This document shows positions 1 through 8,690 of a stretch of DNA of 64,000 bases, piece by piece. The DNA lies in contig NZ_CP052135.1 of NCBI RefSeq assembly GCF_012955605.1, positions 1,147,501 to 1,211,500 of the forward strand, written 5' to 3'. Position numbers and translations under genes: made by a program. Position 1 is the first letter of the stretch. The number at the start of each line of letters is the position of its first letter. The DNA comes from Bacillus fonticola (lineage in GTDB: Bacteria; Bacillota; Bacilli; Bacillales; JC228). The notes below the pieces were generated by a model that ran no database searches, was not told the DNA's origin, and was given only the letters and a program-made list of their open reading frames with translations.

Positions 1-1
1 T

Positions 2-1552
2 GAACAGTGTAAGAACGCTTTAGTAGGAAAATCAATTGACGAACTGATGAATGCACAGGATTATGTGACATTTTCTCGCCATTTCGAACAAACATTGCAC
101 GGAACAGCTACCGAGAACTTCGATTGTCGTTTTCATCATCCGTCCAACAAAGAAATAAATTGTCAGTACAAGATCGTTCCCATCATCGTGAAGAAAGAAA
201 CGATTGGTGCGTATTTAATTTTCCGTGATGTGGAGCCACAAATGGATCAAATCCGAAAAATTCGTCATATGGCCTACCATGACCAGCTAACGGGTCTATA
301 CAATCGTAAGAAGCTGTTGATTGACATGGATCGCACGCTAACAGAAGATGCTATTCGTACACAACGATTTGCCATACTGACGATAGACTTAGATAGGTTT
401 AAATATTTCAATGATACGTTTGGCCATTCGGCTGGAGATTTGCTTCTTCAAACGGTTGCCGATCGTCTGCGGAGTGTTGTGTCGGAAGAGGCTGTTGTAT
501 ATCGACAAGGCGGAGACGAGTTTATCCTGTTTATGTTCAACGCTGACAAAGACCAGACTACACGCACAGCAGATCGTATATTAGATGCGTTCCAAGAGCC
601 ATTTGTTCTTGTGGGTCAAGAAACGTATGTAACCCCGAGTATGGGGATAAGTTTGTATCCGGAAGACGGGGACGATGCGGAGATGCTGTTAATGCGTGCT
701 GATGCCGCCCTCCATCGCGTTAAGCAAAAGGGAAGAGGCCACTATCAGTTTTATAAATTGAATATGTCTTACCCGATGGCAAACGTTGTTTCTATGGAGA
801 GTCACTTAAGAAAAGCGCTTGTGAGGGGCGAATTTGAAATACACTACCAGCCCCAAGTGAACTTGCTGGATGGAAAGATTTCGAGCTTTGAGGCACTGCT
901 AAGGTGGCGGAGCCGTGAACTCGGAAATGTGTCACCGGGAGACTTCATTATGCTTGCAGAAGAAACAGGCTTGATTTTACCGATTGGTGATTGGGTATTT
1001 GAAGAGGTGTGTCGCCAGCTAGCAGAATGGAAGAGGAGCGGATTTGAACCGGTGCGTGTCGCCGTCAATTTATCACCAAAGCAATTTCAACAACACGACT
1101 TACCGCAACGGATTGAAAGAAAATTAACTAAATACAACATTGATCCAGGGAGACTGGAAATTGAAATTACAGAAGGCGCCATGCAAGACACGGAAGAAAC
1201 GATCCAAATCCTGCATCGCCTAAAATCAATCGGCTTAACGATCTCAGTAGATGATTTCGGAAAAGGATACTCATCGTTGAATTATTTAAAACAATTCCCA
1301 CTAGATATCTTAAAAATCGATCAATCTTTCGTACGAGAAATTCTCACAGATAAGAAAAATGCAGCCATCACGACGACAATCATCCACTTAGCACAGGCAC
1401 TAGGTTTGGAAGTGATTGCCGAAGGAGTAGAACTAGTCCAACAAGTCGATTTTCTACAACAAGCAAACTGCCAAAAAGCACAAGGATTCTACTTCAGCCG
1501 CCCATTACACGCGGATGAGATTCAAGAGCAATTTTTGTTATATGCGACATAA
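2..1552 (+). CDS. GGDEF-EAL cyclic-di-GMP protein, 5' end outside the window
   Basis: The reading frame is open from base 2, before the first in-frame ATG at 47, so the gene begins upstream of the window. The first about 75 residues look like the end of a PAS sensor domain. A diguanylate cyclase domain follows, with an intact GGDEF motif near residue 170 of the fragment. A phosphodiesterase domain follows that, with FEALLRW near 297, then NLSPKQF, LEIEITEG, DDFGKGYSSLNYL and AEGVE. Both catalytic signatures are intact, so the protein could make or degrade c-di-GMP. I see no RxxD inhibitory site just before GGDEF. No terminator is visible after the stop; a 20-bp repeat array begins 23 bases later. 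Confidence 0.93.
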   Translation, partial: EQCKNALVGKSIDELMNAQDYVTFSRHFEQTLHGTATENFDCRFHHPSNKEINCQYKIVPIIVKKETIGAYLIFRDVEPQMDQIRKIRHMAYHDQLTGLYNRKKLLIDMDRTLTEDAIRTQRFAILTIDLDRFKYFNDTFGHSAGDLLLQTVADRLRSVVSEEAVVYRQGGDEFILFMFNADKDQTTRTADRILDAFQEPFVLVGQETYVTPSMGISLYPEDGDDAEMLLMRADAALHRVKQKGRGHYQFYKLNMSYPMANVVSMESHLRKALVRGEFEIHYQPQVNLLDGKISSFEALLRWRSRELGNVSPGDFIMLAEETGLILPIGDWVFEEVCRQLAEWKRSGFEPVRVAVNLSPKQFQQHDLPQRIERKLTKYNIDPGRLEIEITEGAMQDTEETIQILHRLKSIGLTISVDDFGKGYSSLNYLKQFPLDILKIDQSFVREILTDKKNAAITTTIIHLAQALGLEVIAEGVELVQQVDFLQQANCQKAQGFYFSRPLHADEIQEQFLLYAT

Positions 1553-1575
1553 AAAAACGGAAGTCAGTTGAGCAG

Positions 1576-2135
1576 ATATCCGCGAACAGGGGAATATATC
1601 CGCGGTCAGAGGAATATATCCGCGGTCAGGGGCAGATATCCGCGGTCAGAGGAATATATCCGCGGTCAGGGGCAGATATCCGCGGTCAGGGGAATATATC
1701 CGCGATCAGGGGAATATATCCGCGGTCAGAGGAATATATCCGCGGTCAGAGGAATATATCCGCGGTCAGAGGAATATATCCGCGGTCAGAGGCGGATATC
1801 CGCGATCAGGAGAATATATCCGCGATCAGGGGAATATATCCGCGATCAGGGGAATATATCCGCGAACAGGGGAATATATCCGCGAACAGGGGAATATATC
1901 CGCGATCAGAGGAATATATCCGCGAACAGGGGAATATATCCGCGAACAGGGGAATATATCCGCGAACAGGGGAATATATCCGCGAACAGGGGAATATATC
2001 CGCGAACAGGGGAATATATCCGCGATCAGAGGAATATATCCGCGATCAGAGGCAGATATCCGCGATCAGAGGAATATATCCGCGGTCAGGGGAATATATC
2101 CGCGATCAGGAGAATATATCCGCGATCAGGGAGCG
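1576..2135 (+). repeat. 20-bp tandem repeat array 1 (28 units)
   Basis: Twenty-eight contiguous units start every 20 bases from 1576 to 2116, with no spacer and no indel. The consensus is ATATCCGCGGTCAGGGGAAT. Variation is confined to a few sites: GGTC, GATC or GAAC in the middle, GGGG or GAGG, and AAT or CAG at the end. Several neighbouring GAAC units near 1860-2010 suggest recent local expansion. The array lies between the convergent GGDEF-EAL gene and ykuE, upstream of their shared terminator, so it is probably transcribed as a 3' UTR. Twenty is not a multiple of three, so all three plus-strand frames cycle through the same letters. The resulting long open frame is therefore most likely not a gene. 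It has the same unit as array 4. Confidence 0.97.
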
Positions 2136-2153
2136 GGAATCCGTCGAATCAAT

Positions 2154-2192
2154 AAAAAGGTGAGGGGCAACTTTTCGCCCTCTCACCTTTTT
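2154..2192. terminator. Bidirectional terminator after array 1
   Basis: The hairpin AAAAAGGTGAGGGG / CCCTCTCACCTTTTTT carries A/T tracts on both sides. It serves the GGDEF-EAL transcript and the end of ykuE. Confidence 0.85.
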
Positions 2193-3055
2193 TCCTTATC
2201 TAAAGTAAAAAATGTAAGCTCAGGTCTGGCTAGAAAACGAAATGGCAGTCTTGTTGTGCCTAATCCTCGATTTACATATAAGTAAAGAGGTTCGCCCTCT
2301 CCCACCTCGTAAGATCCTTCATAATATTCCTCAGCAAGTGGAGGCTTTACTAGTGCTCCAACGAACGGAAGTTTTACTTGCCCACCGTGACTATGCCCAC
2401 TTAGCTGAATGTGAAAGCCAAATCGCTTCGCAGCAACCGCGACGTCTGGAGCGTGACTAAGTAATAGGCGGAATCCGTCACTTGGCATGTGGTCAGCAAC
2501 AGCCTTAATGTCTGGACGTCCTAGCATCGCGTCATCGAGACCACCCATCCAAAAAGAGGTGCTGTTTGCATCGATGCGCACCGATTCATTTTGAAGTAAA
2601 GAAAACCCACTTTGCTGCATAAGCTGCGCATACAAGTCCGTTCCATAGCCACCATGGTCATGGTTGCCGTAGATGGCAAAGGTGCCGAGCGGAGCAGACA
2701 ACTTTTTTAAAATAGGAACCACTCGTTCGGGATTGTCGTACTTGTTAGGTTCATCTAATAAATCACCTGTAAATACAATGAGATCGGGTTGGTAATCGGT
2801 AATCCGCTCTACAATGTTCTCAAGTTCTTGAAGAGTGTACTGAAAGCCGATATGAGTGTCGCTAAATTGAGCAATCGTCATTCCGTACAAGGCGGGAGGG
2901 ATTTGTGGATGAGAAAGCGTCCGGTTGGTCACCTCTACCCACTTTGGCTCCAACTTGTTAGCGTAATTATATCCACCAGAACCGATGGCTGCCGTCGTGC
3001 CAAGCGTCCATAGCGTGCGTTTTAAAAAAGACCTGCGCGAGAGTTTCTCTGACAT
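2183..3055 (-). CDS. ykuE: Tat-exported metallophosphoesterase YkuE
   Basis: This is a calcineurin-like metallophosphoesterase of 290 aa. The N-terminus has a twin-arginine signal (SRRSFLKR, residues 6-13) and a hydrophobic stretch. B. subtilis YkuE is a known Tat substrate, so this protein is probably exported folded. The metal-binding motifs appear in order: FSDTHIG, GDLLD, GNHDHGG and SGHSHGGQ. The substrate is unknown; in B. subtilis the enzyme is associated with the cell wall. It is transcribed alone, convergent with the GGDEF-EAL gene. Confidence 0.9.
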   Translation of the reverse strand: MSEKLSRRSFLKRTLWTLGTTAAIGSGGYNYANKLEPKWVEVTNRTLSHPQIPPALYGMTIAQFSDTHIGFQYTLQELENIVERITDYQPDLIVFTGDLLDEPNKYDNPERVVPILKKLSAPLGTFAIYGNHDHGGYGTDLYAQLMQQSGFSLLQNESVRIDANSTSFWMGGLDDAMLGRPDIKAVADHMPSDGFRLLLSHAPDVAVAAKRFGFHIQLSGHSHGGQVKLPFVGALVKPPLAEEYYEGSYEVGEGEPLYLYVNRGLGTTRLPFRFLARPELTFFTLDKEKR

Positions 3056-3241
3056 GGTGGAAGTCCAACCTTTTCTCGTTTTCCCTATCCTAACACAAAA
3101 GGAGGGAGAGGTGGGAGGAGTTGAAGCCGCTAGTTTGTTGTCTTTCCGGAGATATTTTTAGAAACTTCCTCCACCCTTTCAATTTTTTATTGCGTTAAAC
3201 AATCTGGTTATGTTTTGATTAGAAAAAGGAGAGTGTGGCAA

Positions 3242-3454
3242 ATGACAAATAAGCAGCTGGAAATTTTGTTAATTCCTAGTGGAGTCGGCCACATCGTTTG
3301 TACGTTTAAAGGGTTTTCTTCCCATGCAGGACGCGGCCGGGTCGATGCTAGATTACTAGATGTGGATGTAACATGCTACGGGTATGATAAGGAACGAACA
3401 CTCATGCGCACCCTGGCAAAGCTACACCAAGCCATAGCAGACCGAACAAACTAG
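3242..3454 (+). CDS. Conserved-looking small protein of unknown function (70 aa)
   Basis: The ATG at 3242 follows a good ribosome binding site (AAAGGAGAG), which favours it over an upstream in-frame start at 3215. The protein has no signal peptide or membrane segment. It reads as a compact alpha/beta domain, with strands ILLIPSG, HIVCTFKG and DVDVTCYGYD and a C-terminal helix. I do not recognise the family. It is divergent from ykuE across about 190 bases and ends before a clear terminator, so it is probably monocistronic. Confidence 0.7.
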   Translation: MTNKQLEILLIPSGVGHIVCTFKGFSSHAGRGRVDARLLDVDVTCYGYDKERTLMRTLAKLHQAIADRTN

Positions 3455-3476
3455 GGTAATATTCATTTTAATACTT

Positions 3477-3513
3477 AGAGGGGTGACGGGGGAAATCCCG
3501 CACCCTCTTTTTG
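3477..3513 (+). terminator. Terminator after the 70-aa gene
   Basis: The stem AGAGGGGTGACGGG / TCCCGCACCCTCT is followed by TTTTTG. Array 2 begins 28 bases downstream. Confidence 0.8.
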
Positions 3514-3540
3514 ATTGCCCCGAAAATTCCGCGAGAAACA

Positions 3541-4161
3541 CGCAGACTCCTCGGAGAATGCGCAGACTCAGCGGAGAATACGCAGACTCAGCGGGGAATG
3601 CGCAGACTCAGCGGGAAATGCGCAGACTCAGCGGGGAATACGCAGACTCAGCGGAGAATGCGCAGACTCAGCGGAGAATACGCAGACTCAGCGGGGAATG
3701 CGCAGACTCAGCGGGAAATGCGCAGACTCAGCGGGGAATGCGCAGACTCAGCGGGAAATGCGCAGACTCAGCGGGGAATACGCAGACTCAGCGGGGAATG
3801 CGCAGACTCAGCGGGGAATGCGCAGACTCAGCGGGAAATGTGCAGACTCAGCGGGGGATGCGCAGACTCAGCGGGAAATGTGCAGACTCAGCGGGGAATA
3901 CGCAGACTCAGCGGAGAATGCGCAGACTCAGCGGAGAATACGCAGACTCAGCGGAGAATACGCAGACTCAGCGGAGAATACGCAGACTCAGCGGAGAATA
4001 CGCAGACTCAGCGGGGGATGCGCAGACTCAGCGGGAAATGTGCAGACTCAGCGGAGAATGCGCAGACTCAGCGGGAAATACGCAGACTCAGCGGGGAATA
4101 CGCAGACTCAGCGGGGAATGCGCAGACTCAGCGGGAGAATACGCAGACTCAGCACCAGTTC
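3541..4161 (+). repeat. 20-bp tandem repeat array 2 (31 units; AGCGG in 29)
   Basis: Thirty units start every 20 bases from 3541 to 4121, and a last one at 4142 after a single-base insertion. The consensus is CGCAGACTCAGCGGGGAATG. The variable sites are GGGG/GGAG/GGAA and the last base (A/G). The first unit reads CTCCTCGG and the last CTCAGCACC; the 29 between contain AGCGG, the pentamer known as Chi for B. subtilis AddAB. The array follows a terminator and lies between two convergent genes. It is 17/20 identical to the array 5 unit. All three plus frames are open only because of the 20-bp period, so I do not call a gene here. Confidence 0.97.
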
Positions 4162-4192
4162 CCCCTAAGATTACGTTCCGCAGTCTTAATCA

Positions 4193-4909
4193 TTACGGTG
4201 TCCCATTATACGAAACGGCACGGGATTGCATCGCCTTCCATGTTTGTTCAAATTGTTTTCGGTTAACGCGGACGTTCTTTTTGCCTGATAGTGGGTCGTT
4301 AATGTACACAAGGTCTTTTGTGTAGCCAACGAGAACGACTGCGTGTAGATCGAGTGGTGTGTGTAGTACTTTGTTTCCGACTTTCCAGCTTTCCGGGCGG
4401 TCGGGTGTTTTGTAATCGCCTGTAGTCCAGACGACAACGGGGTATCCTTTGCCGACGTGATCGATGATTGCAGAGAAGTTTTCTCCAGTCAAATTCAATG
4501 CGGGCACGTAACGATTTACGAGTGCTTCTATAGGCTTGTCAAAGACAGCATACCCGGGTGTTTTTCCAGTCATGTCCCCGATAAATCCATTTTGCGGATC
4601 TCCCCACCGAATGATATTTCCATTTCGTTTGACGAGCGGTGTAGTATCTTTTTCGACCTGTCTATAAAGCTCCATTTTCCCAACGGATACGCCTGCATAT
4701 TGGAGCATCATTGCTGTCGACGTGACTTCGCATCCGTAACGGAGTTCAGGGTTTTGCAAGATTAGCGGTACATCGAGTGCCTTTTTTTCTGGGGCAGGCA
4801 TGTCAACAGGCATTCCTTTTGCCTCATCTTCAGGTAAGATTGTCGCATTCGTTTCGTCTTGACAGCCAAGAAGACAAATAGCGGCAAGGAGCAAAATAAT
4901 TGCTTTCAT
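4193..4909 (-). CDS. C39-like cysteine peptidase lipoprotein
   Basis: This is a predicted lipoprotein of 238 aa with a short hydrophobic signal and an LLGC lipobox at residues 12-15. The rest matches the peptidase C39-like (YvpB-type) fold. Expected catalytic positions are Cys in RYGCEVTSTAMML, His in LDLHAVVLVGY and Asp in VYINDPLSGKK. All three are present, so an active papain-fold protease anchored outside the membrane is plausible; the substrate is unknown. The ATG at 4909 follows GAGGAGGGCTT on the minus strand. No terminator is visible downstream, so its transcript could run antisense into array 2. Confidence 0.82.
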   Translation of the reverse strand: MKAIILLLAAICLLGCQDETNATILPEDEAKGMPVDMPAPEKKALDVPLILQNPELRYGCEVTSTAMMLQYAGVSVGKMELYRQVEKDTTPLVKRNGNIIRWGDPQNGFIGDMTGKTPGYAVFDKPIEALVNRYVPALNLTGENFSAIIDHVGKGYPVVVWTTGDYKTPDRPESWKVGNKVLHTPLDLHAVVLVGYTKDLVYINDPLSGKKNVRVNRKQFEQTWKAMQSRAVSYNGTP

Positions 4910-5071
4910 AAGCCCTCCTCCTTACTGGTTAGTGTGTGTGTTGAGCCGTCTGCTTATTAGCAATAAAGCATAGAAGTAGTTGTACGAATTTGGCAGTCCA
5001 TTTGACGCATAGCTGCACACAAATTAGCTAAAAGTAACCTACATTACACATGTAGTGAAGGAGGCGTTCGC

Positions 5072-5311
5072 ATGAGTATTTTTATGATGATTTTGTCTAT
5101 AGCTGCTGTAGTCATCGCTATCTTTTCGCTTGTTTACACGTTGTCTGTGGCGAAAAGTCAAAAATCATTGAAGGGCGATTTGGATTCAGAGATCTCACAA
5201 GAAGTACAGGAGCACACATACGTTCGAAATCCTGTTTTTTTGGCGTTCATAATTGCAACGGTACTCATCCTTGCATTCATTATGTACACGGCCTATATAA
5301 GCCCGGCTTAA
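5072..5311 (+). CDS. Small membrane protein, unknown function (79 aa)
   Basis: The ATG is preceded by GAAGGAGGCG at good spacing. There are two predicted membrane segments (residues about 2-26 and 55-76). A charged, probably cytoplasmic or surface loop between them contains KSQKSLKGDLDSEISQEVQEH. I do not recognise the family. It is divergent from the C39 lipoprotein gene, with 162 bases between them. Confidence 0.65.
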   Translation: MSIFMMILSIAAVVIAIFSLVYTLSVAKSQKSLKGDLDSEISQEVQEHTYVRNPVFLAFIIATVLILAFIMYTAYISPA

Positions 5312-5319
5312 TGGTGACT

Positions 5320-5363
5320 AAGGAGCATTTTCGAATCCGAAGCATTTCATGAGATGCTCCCTT
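5320..5363 (+). terminator. Hairpin after the 79-aa gene, weak terminator
   Basis: AGGAGCAT pairs with ATGCTCCCT around a long loop containing a smaller GCATTTCATGAGATGC hairpin. There is no T tract, so terminator function is uncertain. Confidence 0.35.
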
Positions 5364-5522
5364 CCGAACGCAAATAATCCCTACGTTTAGACAATGTTCA
5401 AATCATTCGCTTTCAAATTGTGTCACTTCTGCTCACAATCCGTCACTATTTTGCGAACGATTCCGTCAATTCGACGTTCTTTCGTTGATACAATAAGCAT
5501 ATGACAGGTGAAGGAGCGGTGT

Positions 5523-6263
5523 ATGATGAGCAAAATTCGTCAATCTGTGGTTGGATGGTTGTGTATTGTTCTTCTGATCACGACTTTTAGTTTTGCAAAT
5601 CGAGTAAATGCTAGTGAAGGGGACGTGGATCACGCTGCGCTAACGAAAAGGTTGGACGAGATACGTGATGTGCAAATTTTGCTTACGGAAAAACCGCGTG
5701 AAATGGACGAAATTTTTTCGATTTTAGGAGATGTTCTTGCGCCTGATGTTAGGAAAACGTTTATTGAGGAGCATGTCCGGTATGTAGAAGGACAGTACAT
5801 GACGTTTGGTACAGATTTTGGCTATGGATATGTGCCGTTTTTCACTGAGAACGCCAAAGTAATCAGTGTCGATGGGGGATCAACGGTATACGTGGGGGAA
5901 ACGTTTTCAGGCGATTTTTATGCCGGTTCTCCTCTTTATGCAGTCGAGCTTTCACAAAGCGTGACGGGGGAGTACGTCCTTTCAGATTATTTTCCAGGAA
6001 AAACGGGCGAAGAATGGGTGCAGGAGCAAGGCACAGGTGAAGCCTTACAGGAACGCGAGATCGAGGCAGCAACCGACCGCAAAGCCAAACCCGAACCAGA
6101 ACCAGAACCAGAAACAGAACCAGAACCCAAACCCAATCAAAATCAAAATCCCGATTCTCGTGAAACAACGACCAGTAGCATTTGGGGAAATATACAAGAG
6201 CGGTGGAGCGATTGGTTTTCAACTACATTCTCCGCATTTCGTGTGTTGAGCTGGTTCGTTTAA
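5523..6263 (+). CDS. Secreted protein of unknown function with acidic Pro/Glu repeat
   Basis: The start is set at ATG 5523 because GAAGGAG lies six bases upstream; a GTG at 5508 would fall inside that site. The 246-aa product begins with a signal peptide (hydrophobic GWLCIVLLITTFSFA, cleavage likely near VNASEG). A globular domain of about 130 residues follows, ending in a beta-rich part (SVDGGSTVYVGETFSGDF). A low-complexity stretch of EP, KP and QN repeats comes next, resembling a cell-wall spacer. The last about 35 residues are aromatic and hydrophobic. I do not recognise the family. Confidence 0.65.
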   Translation: MMSKIRQSVVGWLCIVLLITTFSFANRVNASEGDVDHAALTKRLDEIRDVQILLTEKPREMDEIFSILGDVLAPDVRKTFIEEHVRYVEGQYMTFGTDFGYGYVPFFTENAKVISVDGGSTVYVGETFSGDFYAGSPLYAVELSQSVTGEYVLSDYFPGKTGEEWVQEQGTGEALQEREIEAATDRKAKPEPEPEPETEPEPKPNQNQNPDSRETTTSSIWGNIQERWSDWFSTTFSAFRVLSWFV

Positions 6264-6324
6264 GTTTGAGGATTCCCTAAGAATAACTGTTGTCTTATTT
6301 GCGGACACTTTACATGAGGTGATC

Positions 6325-6486
6325 ATGATGATGCCACGTGTGAAGTGTCCGCGTTGCTTTCAAGAAGAAGAGTTAAACAAAGCATTAACCGCTCAGTCTA
6401 ATCAAAATGTTATTTTCCATTGTCGTGGGTGTGACTATGAAGTGAAAAATATTGAAACAGATAAAGGACGATTCAGACAAGGGTAA
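6325..6486 (+). CDS. Small zinc-ribbon protein (53 aa)
   Basis: A short frame begins at ATG 6325 (two further ATGs follow at once) after GAGGTGAT. The 53-aa product has CPRC near residues 8-11 and CRGC near 32-35, the spacing of a two-knuckle zinc ribbon, and ends in a basic tail (DKGRFRQG). Function is unknown; such proteins usually bind nucleic acid or act as adaptors. It is upstream of darB and on the same strand, separated by 135 bases. Confidence 0.6.
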   Translation: MMMPRVKCPRCFQEEELNKALTAQSNQNVIFHCRGCDYEVKNIETDKGRFRQG

Positions 6487-6621
6487 ATTGTGATACACTA
6501 GAAGTGGGTAAATAAGTGAACCTCCATTGTATGATGGATACCTGAACAGATCTGCTTTCAACGGGCGTGTGGCATTTTTTGTCACTGTTAGTTAGAGCGG
6601 GATAAAGGGGGGAACGTTCGG

Positions 6622-7062
6622 ATGGTTTCTTTCCAACTGAACGAATCACTAGATACATACACTTCTGTTTTACTTGTTCCTGAAGATCGTGTCGCGCATG
6701 TATTGACAGGCTCTACGTGCGCGCATGCGCTGTTGCTGTTAACGAAAAGTGGGTATACAGCTTTTCCTGTACTTGATTTCTCTAATCGTGTTGTAGGAAT
6801 CGTGAGTTTGCCTTTGATCTTGGAAAGCATGGTCGAAACGAGTGGCTGGAACGAAGAAAAGTTATACGAACAAAAGATCGAGGCCGTAATGGATACCAAG
6901 GTCCCTAAAGTAAAAAAGACGGATCGAATGAAACGTATCCTGAAATTGCTAATAGACCATCCATTTTTATGCGTAGTTGATGAAGAAGACCGGCTAGCGG
7001 GCATTGTGACACGCCGTTTGTGGTTTCAACTTCAGGTACATGAGAAAATGTCGAAGCCGTAA
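6622..7062 (+). CDS. darB: CBS-domain c-di-AMP sensor DarB (YkuL/CbpB)
   Basis: The protein has 146 aa with two CBS domains and little else, matching B. subtilis DarB in length and position (ykuL, just before ccpC/ykuM). In B. subtilis DarB binds c-di-AMP. In its free form it interacts with the (p)ppGpp synthetase Rel and with pyruvate carboxylase PycA. Visible CBS landmarks are GYTAFPVLDFSNRVVGIVS in the first half and HPFLCVVDEEDRLAGIVTRR in the second. A clear terminator follows, so the gene is separate from the downstream exporter operon. pycA lies about 45 kb downstream in this window. Confidence 0.9.
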   Translation: MVSFQLNESLDTYTSVLLVPEDRVAHVLTGSTCAHALLLLTKSGYTAFPVLDFSNRVVGIVSLPLILESMVETSGWNEEKLYEQKIEAVMDTKVPKVKKTDRMKRILKLLIDHPFLCVVDEEDRLAGIVTRRLWFQLQVHEKMSKP

Positions 7063-7084
7063 GTAGACAATCAAAGCGTTTTTT

Positions 7085-7121
7085 CAAAAGATTGGCTCCT
7101 AAACGGGGTCAATCTTTTTTT
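7085..7121 (+). terminator. Terminator after darB
   Basis: AAAAGATTG pairs with CAATCTTTTTTT across a short loop, giving a stem followed by a T tract. Confidence 0.8.
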
Positions 7122-7196
7122 GTGGAGAAGGGGAAGAGTTGAGAAGACTGCTTGATGGTGCTCGTGAACGTTTTTTGTTAGAGGAGAGGAAAACTT

Positions 7197-8690
7197 TTGA
7201 GTACACAAAAAGTAACGAGACGACCACTCGTGCTAGCTTGCGTCATGCTGGCGATGTTTATGGGAGCGATAGAAGCGACGATTGTGGCGACTGCTATGCC
7301 GGCGATTGCGGCAGATTTAGGTGACTTTTCTTTGTACAGCTGGGTGTTCAGCTCTTATTTGTTAATGAATGCCGTAACCGTTTTAATCTATGGAAAGTTA
7401 TCGGACGTGTTTGGTAGGAAACCAATGATTACTTTCGGTATTATCGTGTTTTTAGTAGGTTCGATTTTAAGCGGATTAGCAGAGTCTATGACGATGTTAA
7501 TCTTATTTCGTTTTCTGCAAGGGTTTGGTGCTGGGGCAGTGTTACCGATGGCGACTACCATTGTCGGAGATTTGTACACGAAGGAAGAACGGGCGAAAAT
7601 TCAAGGGTACCTCTCCAGCGTTTGGGGGATTTCTGCTGTTCTAGGTCCGGCAATAGGTGGAATTCTTGTCGAACAGTTCAGTTGGGAATACGTGTTTTGG
7701 CTAAACGTTCCGATCGGACTTGTCGCCTTGGTCGGTATTCAAGTATTTTTTCATGAAAACATGCCAGTGCGAGAAAAACAAAAAGTGGATGTACCAGGTG
7801 CTGTTCTCTTGACTATAGGCCTCATAAGCTTTATGTACGTATTGGTTGAAGGTGGAGTCGGTTTTGCGTGGCTATCTGTGCAGGCGCTGCTTTTCATCGC
7901 GGTGGCTCTCGTCGCCATCACTTTATTTGTTCTAGTCGAGCGTCGACAGCCAGCACCCATCTTGCCGTTTTCATTATGGAAACGAAAATCTATCTTTATA
8001 GCAAATATGGTTTCGCTTACCACCGGAGTGATTTTGATAGGTATTTCCAGCTTTCTTCCTCCATTCGTACAAGGCGTGCTAGGCGCATCGCCGATTGTTG
8101 CCGGATTCACGTTAACAACGATGTCGATTGGATGGCCGATTGCTTCAACTGTCGCGGGAAGTTTGCTGTTAAAAATTGGTGAGCGTGCGACTGCCTGTAT
8201 TGGAGGTGTATCTCTTGTGGTAGGGAGCTTGTTTTTTGTCCTGTTGAACGGGACGAGTAGCCCATTGCATGCGGCGGCTGGTTCCTTCTTTGTTGGAATT
8301 GGCATGGGATTGACGTCAACAGCCTTCATCGTCTCGATCCAATCTACCGTGCCTTGGCATGAGCGTGGGGTGGCGACGGCTGCGAACATGTTTATGCGCA
8401 GTATGGGAACGACAATTGGGGCAGCACTGCTCGGTGGAATCGTGAACAGTATCGTCATGCAAAAGGTCTCTACTTCCGATACAGAAACGCCGCTTACGGT
8501 AGATTCCATTAATTTGTTGTTGTCTGATGAAGTGGGTAGTAGTTTGCCCGCACAGGACGAACGGCTTTTGCTCGATGCGTTTACGAATGGATTGGATGTC
8601 GTCTACTGGATCGTACTTGGCTGTTCGGTCATCAGTATGCTTTGGATGCTAAGGCTACCAAGAGCGCACAAGCAAAAGGAGGTAGCGTAA
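7197..8690 (+). CDS. DHA2-family MFS drug exporter (14 TM)
   Basis: This 497-aa protein has about 14 hydrophobic segments, typical of the EmrB/QacA (DHA2) branch of drug:H+ antiporters. Motif A lies after TM2 (GKLSDVFGRKPM), and motif C-like glycine/proline residues occur in TM5 (SVWGISAVLGPAIGG). The TTG start at 7197 is supported by GAGGAGAGG a few bases upstream. The stop codon abuts the ATG of ccpC, so both are probably translated from one mRNA. The substrate cannot be read from the sequence. Confidence 0.88.
   Translation: MSTQKVTRRPLVLACVMLAMFMGAIEATIVATAMPAIAADLGDFSLYSWVFSSYLLMNAVTVLIYGKLSDVFGRKPMITFGIIVFLVGSILSGLAESMTMLILFRFLQGFGAGAVLPMATTIVGDLYTKEERAKIQGYLSSVWGISAVLGPAIGGILVEQFSWEYVFWLNVPIGLVALVGIQVFFHENMPVREKQKVDVPGAVLLTIGLISFMYVLVEGGVGFAWLSVQALLFIAVALVAITLFVLVERRQPAPILPFSLWKRKSIFIANMVSLTTGVILIGISSFLPPFVQGVLGASPIVAGFTLTTMSIGWPIASTVAGSLLLKIGERATACIGGVSLVVGSLFFVLLNGTSSPLHAAAGSFFVGIGMGLTSTAFIVSIQSTVPWHERGVATAANMFMRSMGTTIGAALLGGIVNSIVMQKVSTSDTETPLTVDSINLLLSDEVGSSLPAQDERLLLDAFTNGLDVVYWIVLGCSVISMLWMLRLPRAHKQKEVA

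Noticed and set aside
1568..2155. 195-codon repetitive protein over array 1, and similar 217-385-codon frames over arrays 2 and 4
   Set aside because: The open frames follow from a 20-bp unit without stops on that strand; no ribosome binding site fits and array 2 opens all three frames equally.
5863..6222. 119-codon minus-strand frame opposite the secreted Pro/Glu protein
   Set aside because: Its hydrophobic Leu/Val repeats are simply the complement of Glu/Pro codons on the real strand.
7751..8509. 252-codon minus-strand frame inside the MFS gene
   Set aside because: Shadow of a transporter gene with clear family motifs; no ribosome binding site or known family.
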